Assembly (NCBI GenBank): GCA_913049525.1
Contig: CAJWYZ010000023.1
Coordinates: 1-12,121 of the forward strand
Length of the DNA: 12,121 bases
Source of the DNA: an uncultured Fidelibacterota bacterium
GTDB lineage: Bacteria; Fidelibacterota; Marinisomatia; SCGC-AAA003-L08; D37C17
Direction: 5' to 3'
Shown: piece by piece, positions 6,178 through 12,121 of the stretch
Position numbering within the stretch: the stretch's first letter is position 1
How the letters are laid out: the number at the start of each line of letters is the position of its first letter
The notes under the pieces: model-generated
Told to the model about the DNA's origin: nothing
Seen by the model: only the letters and a program-made list of their open reading frames with translations
Database searches by the model: none
Made by a program: the position numbers and the translations under genes

Positions 6178-7563
6178 ATGAACATACCCCATGATATAAG
6201 CCAATACAATCACCATTTTAGGGATTACACTGAGCTTCGGGTTCAGGAAAATCGTGTTACCCGAATATCACTCACCAATGGGGATGTAACTGGAAATGTC
6301 TCCAGTGCCCAGAGCGGTGTGTCCGCGCGGGTATTTAAAGATGGAAACTGGGGGTTTTCATCAGCACCTGAATTTAATGATGATAGTGTTGGCCGTGTTG
6401 TAAAATCATCTACGGAAAATGTCCAATTTATGAACTTAAAAAATACCAGCCGTTGCGGATTGATTTTACCGGACACATTAGGTGAGTATGAAATGGACTT
6501 TGCCACAAAGAAGCCTCGTGAAAATCAGAAATATTGGGTGGATTTTGCCCGTGAAGTAGATGGCTATCTCGAAAAGAAATTCCCGGAGCTTCTATCGAGA
6601 AATGTAATGGTTGCAGGTACCGATATGGAAAAATCTCTTTCTACTTCTGATGGATCCAAATCTTATTCCATGACCCCCCGAAGTTTTCTGGTTGTTACCG
6701 TGGCAATTGAAAAAGATGGTAATCCGGTAAACTTGTATGAATTTTTTGGTGGACTGGGACAGATGGAAGATAATTTGTTATCCCCCTCTGATTTCTTGCC
6801 TAAATTGGATGATTTGGTGAGTCGTCTCAAACAGAAAGCTGATGGAGTATTTCCCACAGCAGGTTTACAAAATGTAATAATGGATGCAGACTTAGCTGGT
6901 ATTCTGGCACATGAAGCTATTGGTCACACTACGGAAGCTGACTTGGTTCTTGGAGGATCTGTTGCAGGTGATTTGATGGGGCAGGAAGTTGTGAGTCCAT
7001 TAATAACGCTTGTTGATTATGCAAATACTTTTGATGATAAAACCTGCCCGGTACCGGTGTATGTGGATGATGAAGGTACTCCGTCAAAAGATACGGTTAT
7101 CATCAAAGATGGGGTATTGAAAAATTTCATGCATAATAAGGAGAGCGCACAGCATTTTGAGACTCAGCCGGATGGAAATGCAAGAGCTTATGCTTTTTCT
7201 GATGAGCCCCTTATCCGTATGCGTAATACTGCCTTTGTACCGGGAACAAATTCATTGGAAGACATGATATCTTCAATAGATGATGGATATTACCTCACAA
7301 AGAGCAGTAATGGACAAGCAGATTCTACCAGTGAATTTATGTTCGGAATTGCCATGGGATACGAAATTAAAAATGGTAAAATTGGCAGAGCCATTAAAGA
7401 AACTACCATATCAGGAATCGCCTTTGATGTGTTAAAAACGGTTGATATGATTTCTGAAGAAATGTCGTGGTCTGCTGGTGGAATGTGCGGTAAAAAGCAA
7501 TGGATTCCCGTTGGAATGGGTGGTCCTGCAATAAAATGCAAAGTAAATATTGGAGGTAGATAA
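6178..7563 (+). CDS. tldD: TldD family zinc metalloprotease, catalytic subunit
   Basis: This is the catalytic half of the cytoplasmic TldD-TldE protease, a heterodimer known from E. coli to trim unfolded peptides and to mature microcin B17 and CcdA. The protein has 461 residues, near the family length. The metal motif HEAIGH is at 245-250 (His245, Glu246, His250), followed by TTEADLVLGG. The usual C-terminal Cys ligand is in GGMCGKKQWIPVG (Cys437). Also visible are VYVDDEGTPSKDTVIIKDGVLKNFM and the family-typical C-terminal IGGR. The start is ATG 6178 with AAGGA 6 nt upstream. The stop TAA directly abuts the tldE start, so the pair is one operon. All visible ligands are intact, so it should be active. 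There is no nearby peptide-precursor gene to suggest a dedicated substrate, and a general peptide-clearing role is the simplest reading. Confidence 0.94.
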   Translation: MNIPHDISQYNHHFRDYTELRVQENRVTRISLTNGDVTGNVSSAQSGVSARVFKDGNWGFSSAPEFNDDSVGRVVKSSTENVQFMNLKNTSRCGLILPDTLGEYEMDFATKKPRENQKYWVDFAREVDGYLEKKFPELLSRNVMVAGTDMEKSLSTSDGSKSYSMTPRSFLVVTVAIEKDGNPVNLYEFFGGLGQMEDNLLSPSDFLPKLDDLVSRLKQKADGVFPTAGLQNVIMDADLAGILAHEAIGHTTEADLVLGGSVAGDLMGQEVVSPLITLVDYANTFDDKTCPVPVYVDDEGTPSKDTVIIKDGVLKNFMHNKESAQHFETQPDGNARAYAFSDEPLIRMRNTAFVPGTNSLEDMISSIDDGYYLTKSSNGQADSTSEFMFGIAMGYEIKNGKIGRAIKETTISGIAFDVLKTVDMISEEMSWSAGGMCGKKQWIPVGMGGPAIKCKVNIGGR

Positions 7564-8850
7564 ATGAATCAGTCAGATATTGCCAATTATTGTATCGAAC
7601 AACTTAAAGAGGCCGGCGCCCATAAATCTCAATGTGCTGTAACTTTTTCTGAGAAAAAAGAATTGAATGTAGAAACTGGTGAGATGTCACTTTTCAGAAC
7701 CACCTTTGATACCAATGTTGGCATGTCAGTTATTGTAGATCAGAAAAGTGGCAGTGTTGCCATAAATAAAACGGATAAGGACTCTATAAATGAAGCTGTG
7801 AGAAAAGTGATGGATATGGCGCAGTCATCTCAACCGGATGATGCCAATGATATTTCACCATCTCAGCCCAAACAATCTTTTTCAAAAGGCGATGAAAAGC
7901 CTGATATGGAAAAAATGTACCTTCGGCTGGATGAGTTTATGGGATATGTTAAAAAAACTCATCCCACAATAAATATGGAGGCAGCTATTGTTGATTTTTC
8001 CCACTCAACATCCGTTTTCCAAAATTCCAATGGAGTTGAATTTACAACTAAAGAAGGCATGTATGGATTCTCCAATATGTTCACAGCTAAAGAGGGGAAA
8101 GATACATCCTCCTTTAATGGGATGGGCATTTCTGCGTTAAACCTGAATACGCCATTTATTGAATCAGGGTCAGCCAAACGCTTGCTAAAGCAGTCAACTG
8201 AACAAGTGCGTACCAAGCCAGTATCAGAAAAATTTACAGGAGAAATTGTAGTCACTCCTGATTGTCTCAGTGATTTTCTTGGATTTATTACCGGGGATAT
8301 CAGCGATGGTAAAATTATTTCTAAGACCTCCATTTATAAAGAAAAGTTGAACAAACAGATTACGGATTCTAGATTCACGCTTCATGCGCGACCGGTATCT
8401 GACGAAATAACGGATGGATATTTTATTACCGATGATGGTTATGTTGCAGAAAATAATACCATAATTGATAACGGTGTATTGAAAACCCACCTATTAAGTT
8501 TATACGGTGCCAATAAAACCGGTGGAAAAAGAGCCGTTAACGGCGGTGGTGCTTTTGTGGTTGATGCCGGAGAAAAGCCAAAAGATGAAATTATCCGTAA
8601 TATCAAAAAAGGCATTTTATTAGAACGATTTTCTGGTGGAAGACCTTCTGCAGATGGTGAATTTTCTGGTGTAGCTAAAAATAGCTATTATATTGAAAAT
8701 GGAGAACTAAAATACCCAATAAGTGAAACTATGATTTCAGGAAATATTCAGGAGATGTTTAGTAATATAGGGGAAATTTCCAGTGATCGTATAGATTTTG
8801 GCTACTGTATTTTCCCATGGATATCTTTTAAAGGGGTGACCGTTTCGTAG
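7564..8850 (+). CDS. tldE: TldE/PmbA family, non-catalytic partner subunit
   Basis: The 428-residue partner of TldD. It shares the TldD/PmbA fold but has no HExxxH motif, as is usual for TldE. In the E. coli complex this subunit helps form the substrate channel. Family features include the N-terminal helix DIANYCIEQLKEAGA, a strand-rich first domain with VETGEMSLFRTTFDTNVGMSVIV, and the C-terminal GGRPSADGEFSGVAKNSYYI and ENGELKYPISETMISGN, matching the PmbA consensus. ATG 7564 follows the tldD TAA without a gap, and GGAGG lies 7 nt upstream, giving the strongest Shine-Dalgarno site in the window. The stop TAG lies inside the left arm of a terminator stem. Matched expression with tldD is expected from the coupling. 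Confidence 0.93.
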   Translation: MNQSDIANYCIEQLKEAGAHKSQCAVTFSEKKELNVETGEMSLFRTTFDTNVGMSVIVDQKSGSVAINKTDKDSINEAVRKVMDMAQSSQPDDANDISPSQPKQSFSKGDEKPDMEKMYLRLDEFMGYVKKTHPTINMEAAIVDFSHSTSVFQNSNGVEFTTKEGMYGFSNMFTAKEGKDTSSFNGMGISALNLNTPFIESGSAKRLLKQSTEQVRTKPVSEKFTGEIVVTPDCLSDFLGFITGDISDGKIISKTSIYKEKLNKQITDSRFTLHARPVSDEITDGYFITDDGYVAENNTIIDNGVLKTHLLSLYGANKTGGKRAVNGGGAFVVDAGEKPKDEIIRNIKKGILLERFSGGRPSADGEFSGVAKNSYYIENGELKYPISETMISGNIQEMFSNIGEISSDRIDFGYCIFPWISFKGVTVS

Positions 8851-8898
8851 AATAGTTTTAGTAATTTATCTACTTTAAAACTCCTATTCTACTTTTTT
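8847..8898 (+). terminator. Rho-independent terminator overlapping the tldE stop codon
   Basis: GTAGAATAG (8847-8855) pairs perfectly with CTATTCTAC (8884-8892). Inner TTTTA (8856-8860) can pair with TAAAA (8876-8880) across a 3-nt bulge. Six T (8893-8898) follow. The tldE stop TAG at 8848-8850 is part of the stem. The remaining bases up to 9004 hold no gene that I can recognise. Confidence 0.8.
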
Positions 8899-9004
8899 AG
8901 ATAATTCAATTATGTAGTGATTTCTTATTGAGTGATCAAGGGTATCCTTTCAACTCCATTATGTAGGTTTCCTATCTGAATGGCTGTAGTTTTAATTCCC
9001 AATT

Positions 9005-9559
9005 TTACACATCTATCCATTTGGGTTTTGAATGAATAATTTGATCATAAATGGCACATCCTTTTTCATGTGCACCTTTTAAATATCCGCTGCTCATGAG
9101 AAATTCATTGGTTATTTCTTTGCCGGTGAATTTGAATTTTTGTGTAAAGAGTTTTACCCAGTCATCTAATTCCATAGGGCAGTTTATTTCCAGCCAGTTT
9201 TTAAATGAACCATATTCTTGTTGTAGTTTAATAATTTGTCCTGCATTATAAATTGCGGCATTCACTTTTAGTTTATTCCTAATAATCCCCGAATCACTCA
9301 ACAGTCGTTCTCGTTCTTTTTCAGTATATGATGCCACTTTCTGAATATCAAATTGTTGGTAGGCTATTCTGAAATTTTCTTGTTTTTTTAAGATGGTAGT
9401 CCAATTTAAGCCCGCTTGATTAATTTCTAAAACCAATCGACCAAACAACTCATTATCTGATTCAATTGGAAACCCATATTGAGTGTCATGATAAACACGA
9501 TGCACATTGTCATCTTCAACAGTGGCCACAAATTCACAATATGTATTAGGTTTTGGCAT
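9005..9559 (-). CDS. tag: DNA-3-methyladenine glycosylase I (Tag)
   Basis: This base-excision enzyme removes 3-methyladenine from alkylated DNA in the cytoplasm. The protein has 184 residues, close to E. coli Tag. By recall of the E. coli sequence, YHDTQYG (23-29) matches YHDNEWG, LEINQAGLNW (44-53) matches LEGQQAGLSW with Glu45 and Trp53 at the E38/W46 positions, and SGIIRNKLKVNAAIYNA matches the helix-hairpin-helix region. The structural zinc site appears kept: Cys8, His24, and His164/Cys168 in HEKGC. The segment before the C-terminal zinc ligands is divergent: KFKFTG replaces FKFVG, and the following helix differs from the usual MQAxGxVNDH form. ATG 9559 lacks a clear Shine-Dalgarno site; TATAAA on the minus strand (9570-9575) could be a -10 element giving a very short leader. 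It is divergent from dnaG. Confidence 0.88.
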   Translation of the reverse strand: MPKPNTYCEFVATVEDDNVHRVYHDTQYGFPIESDNELFGRLVLEINQAGLNWTTILKKQENFRIAYQQFDIQKVASYTEKERERLLSDSGIIRNKLKVNAAIYNAGQIIKLQQEYGSFKNWLEINCPMELDDWVKLFTQKFKFTGKEITNEFLMSSGYLKGAHEKGCAIYDQIIHSKPKWIDV

Positions 9560-9765
9560 ATAAATTCACTTTATAGTTATTAATTTTTATTATTTACTTC
9601 AAACCAAACTTTCGTTGTCCTTATACTGAAATCTAATTACAAATAATGAAATAATTAATAAATTTTCTATTAATATATAAATTTAGAAGTACAAAAAATA
9701 ACCTATTAGAAATCAATAAAATATATACCCCAAACAGACAGATTGGTGTATTTTTTCACATTCTC

Positions 9766-11553
9766 ATGGGACGAATTTCAGAACAAATTATTGAACAAAT
9801 CCGCAGTACGGCTGATATCATTGAGGTGGTATCAGGATATGTGCAGCTTAAAAAACGAGGGCGAAATTATTTCGGACTCTGCCCTTTTCATGGGGAAAAA
9901 ACAGCCTCCTTTTCTGTGAGCCCAGAACGGCAGATTTACAAATGTTTCGGCTGCAGCGTAGGTGGTGGTGTTATCAATTTCATCATGGAAATTGAAGGAA
10001 TGGAATTTATAAATGCAGTGAAACACCTAGCTGACCAGTACAGCATTGAACTCCAGATTGATGAGTCGCCGGGGCAATCCAAAGATCTCATTACACAGTT
10101 ATTTGATATACATACCCAAACTGCACGTACCTTTCTGGAAAACTTAGGTACTGAAGAAGGAAGTAAAGTTCTGGCCCATTTAGAATCCCGGGGACTCACC
10201 AGAGATACCATTAAAAAATTCCAATTAGGCTATAGCCTAAAACAGAAAGATGCTCTACTATCTGCTTTTCGAAAAGATGGTGTACGAAGTGATGCCATGA
10301 AACAATCCGGTTTATTTATTGATACTAAAAGCGGATATATGGATCGTTTCAGGGGGAGAATCATGTTTAGTATCTCAAATTCCGCTGGCAAAATTGCTGC
10401 ATTCGCTGGGCGTGTTTTTGAATCAGATGATCTGGCAAAGTATGTTAACTCCCCGGAAACACCTATATATAATAAAAGTAAAATTCTGTATGGTCTGCAT
10501 GAAACCAAACAAATTATTCGGACTAGTAAATCGGTCATTGTAGTAGAAGGCTACCTTGATTTTCTTCAACTGTATCAATCGGGAATCCACAACATTGTGG
10601 CAATATCTGGTACTGCATTTACAGACCAGCATGCACTTCAAATAAAACGATTTTGTGAAAACGTACACCTTGCTTACGATGGAGATTCAGCAGGAATCTC
10701 TGCCGCTATTCGGGCAGGCTATGTACTTCTCAGGGCAGGTCTTTCTCCATTAATAGTAAATATACCAAATGGTTTAGATCCGGACGACTGGGTAAAACGA
10801 GATGGGAATATTCCCTTTCTAGAAGCTGTTGAAAATAGTGCCAAACTACTGCCCTTTCACTTTCAAAATTATAAAGGGGATGTTACCTCAACTACTGGTA
10901 AAACTGCATTTGTGAATGAGGTCCTTATGGAAATTATTCAAATTAAAGATCCTGTGAGCCGGGAATTACAAGGTCGGGAATTAAGCGAAATTGTTGGCGT
11001 AAGTGCAGAAAGTATTTTTCAATCACTGCACAATATGTTGGAAAAACAAAAACGTAGACAAAATTTCCAACAGAATAATCAAAATCTGAAGCCAAAACTC
11101 AGTGACAAAAAACAATTATTAGAAAACGATCTTATTCGACTTTGCTTTGCAGAAAATAGTACCATTCGTAAATTTTTATTCGATTTTGTTAAGCCGGAAT
11201 GGATTGCCACAGAGCTATCTCGAAAAATATATGAAAAAGTGTATATTCATTTACCTTCGGCGAATGCTCCCAAAGCAAGCCTGATTATGAATGAATTAAA
11301 AAATGATGTTCACCGGAGTAAATTGGCTGAGATTGTATTTGATTTAGAAAAATTTACACCTACAATTTTATCCGCTCAAGACTGTGTAATTCGACTGGAA
11401 AAAAATTGGATAAATCTTCATATTCAATCTCTCAGGGATGAGTTGAAAAATGCAGAATCTATGGGTAAAGACCCTCTCTCCATTATGAAAAATATTGAAA
11501 AATTACAAAACCAGAAGAATAATATCTCCCACCAATATTCAACAAATGAATAA
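9766..11553 (+). CDS. dnaG: DNA primase DnaG
   Basis: It makes the RNA primers for replication at the fork, working with the DnaB helicase. The protein has 595 residues, normal for the family. Domains in order: CHC2 zinc-binding domain with CPFH (Cys39, His42) and CFGC (Cys60, Cys63); the catalytic core with GYSLKQKDALL and DRFRGRIMFSI; the TOPRIM domain with VVEGYLD (Glu261) and YDGDSAG (Asp305, Asp307), the metal-binding acidic residues, followed by PNGLDPDDWV; and a helical C-terminal region that should bind DnaB. ATG 9766 begins MGRISEQIIEQIRSTADI, the normal DnaG N-terminus, but no Shine-Dalgarno site is visible. The preceding 206 bp (9560-9765) is very AT-rich and must hold the promoters for both tag and dnaG; I cannot fix them by eye. 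dnaG overlaps the next gene by 8 nt. Confidence 0.97.
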   Translation: MGRISEQIIEQIRSTADIIEVVSGYVQLKKRGRNYFGLCPFHGEKTASFSVSPERQIYKCFGCSVGGGVINFIMEIEGMEFINAVKHLADQYSIELQIDESPGQSKDLITQLFDIHTQTARTFLENLGTEEGSKVLAHLESRGLTRDTIKKFQLGYSLKQKDALLSAFRKDGVRSDAMKQSGLFIDTKSGYMDRFRGRIMFSISNSAGKIAAFAGRVFESDDLAKYVNSPETPIYNKSKILYGLHETKQIIRTSKSVIVVEGYLDFLQLYQSGIHNIVAISGTAFTDQHALQIKRFCENVHLAYDGDSAGISAAIRAGYVLLRAGLSPLIVNIPNGLDPDDWVKRDGNIPFLEAVENSAKLLPFHFQNYKGDVTSTTGKTAFVNEVLMEIIQIKDPVSRELQGRELSEIVGVSAESIFQSLHNMLEKQKRRQNFQQNNQNLKPKLSDKKQLLENDLIRLCFAENSTIRKFLFDFVKPEWIATELSRKIYEKVYIHLPSANAPKASLIMNELKNDVHRSKLAEIVFDLEKFTPTILSAQDCVIRLEKNWINLHIQSLRDELKNAESMGKDPLSIMKNIEKLQNQKNNISHQYSTNE

Positions 11554-12121
11554 GCAAATAAATTTACTCCTTATTCTTATTCTTTCATGTAGTGAGGATG
11601 ATGTAATAATTTCTAATACTCCCCCTAACCTTCCAAGTCAAAATTATAAGATAGACCTCCACAGTAATTCAGGCTCACTCCTTGAAAGTGTAACTATTTA
11701 TTGGAATAATACTGAGGGAGAGGTTGAATTAGATGATTCTGGGACACTCATTAATCCAGGCGGCAGCTCTCATACATTTAGTGGAATGAACCCTGGTGAA
11801 TTCCGGGATATTACAATACGAGTTGATGATTCTACTTATGTGGACAGTATCCAGATTTTCACCAGACCCGTTTATCCCGCAAGCAATTTTCGGCATGAAG
11901 TTGAAATGGTAATGCGTGGAAATGGAAAATGGGATGAGGGTGAAAATCTTACTGACCTTGATTCAAATAATGTTTGGAGTGAAGGAGAAGATTTTATTGA
12001 CATTGAATATCCTAAATACCATCGAGTCTTAAATTGGTCTCCAACAAGTGAACCAGATGAAACTTTTTCTAATTATATTATCTACCGAGCAGATAATGAT
12101 AATGCAGATAATCTAATAAAC
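11546..12121 (+). CDS. Putative secreted lipoprotein with W-[DS]-EGE repeats, 3'-truncated by window edge
   Basis: An open frame of 192 codons with no stop before the window end. It begins MNKQINLLLILILSC, a short hydrophobic signal with a lipobox-like ILSC (Cys15), followed by SEDD, so the mature protein should be lipid-anchored in the cell envelope. Residues about 30-110 look beta-rich (SLLESVTIYWNNT, FRDITIRVDDSTYVDSI), like an immunoglobulin or carbohydrate-binding-type domain. Then come two copies of an acidic motif, WDEGENLTD and WSEGEDFID, in a GNGKW context. The visible end, VLNWSPTSEPDETFSNYIIYRA, resembles the start of a fibronectin type III domain. The ATG overlaps the dnaG end by 8 nt and has no Shine-Dalgarno site, so coupling is possible. 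I cannot assign a function; such proteins are usually surface adhesion or polymer-binding factors. Confidence 0.7.
   Translation, partial: MNKQINLLLILILSCSEDDVIISNTPPNLPSQNYKIDLHSNSGSLLESVTIYWNNTEGEVELDDSGTLINPGGSSHTFSGMNPGEFRDITIRVDDSTYVDSIQIFTRPVYPASNFRHEVEMVMRGNGKWDEGENLTDLDSNNVWSEGEDFIDIEYPKYHRVLNWSPTSEPDETFSNYIIYRADNDNADNLIN

Noticed and set aside
9560..9765. Replication origin in the AT-rich region before dnaG
   Set aside because: AT-richness alone. No DnaA-box cluster (TTATCCACA-like) or iteron repeats were seen; a divergent promoter region is a sufficient explanation.

Overview
This is an AT-rich bacterial chromosome segment with housekeeping genes in compact operons. Several traits suggest the FCB superphylum, and a marine Marinimicrobia (SAR406)-type genome is my best guess: the style of the membrane-anchored SurA_N/parvulin chaperone, a rhodanese fused to a MauE-like domain, and a lipoprotein with W-[DS]-EGE repeats. 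This placement is inference from memory of family style; no marker gene here fixes the phylum.

Layout. Bases 1-1370 hold the 3' part of groEL (+), ended by a strong terminator. It converges on a minus-strand unit of tRNA-Ala(GGC) followed by a PpiD/SurA-like periplasmic folding factor, with its own terminator. From 3367 a plus-strand operon encodes a membrane-anchored rhodanese/MauE-like protein. Overlapping it by ATGA is a secreted protein of the 5'-nucleotidase/metallophosphatase fold. Bases 5688-6049 carry tRNA-Gly(GCC), tRNA-Cys(GCA) and tRNA-Leu(TAA), separated by terminator-like hairpins. A likely remnant of a glyoxalase/VOC gene follows, then the tldD-tldE protease pair. A minus-strand tag (3-methyladenine DNA glycosylase I) is divergent from dnaG (primase). 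dnaG overlaps the start of a lipoprotein gene that runs off the window.

The main discovery is at 4446-5624. A conventional gene caller would start this gene at 4725, because an in-frame TGA lies at 4572-4574. Reading through it restores a start codon with a good Shine-Dalgarno site, a signal peptide and the conserved N-terminus of the family. The TGA falls where relatives have the second Cys of a Pro-Cys-Gly-Cys motif. A stable hairpin with loop GGUCUU lies 18 nt after the TGA, the same distance and nearly the same loop as the E. coli fdhF SECIS element. I interpret the gene as an extracytoplasmic selenoprotein with a Cys-Gly-Sec site on a metallophosphatase fold that has lost most of its metal ligands. 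It is translationally coupled to a membrane rhodanese/MauE-like protein that also carries Cys motifs. Together they look like a small extracytoplasmic thiol/selenol redox or sulfur-handling module. I do not recognise it as a described system.
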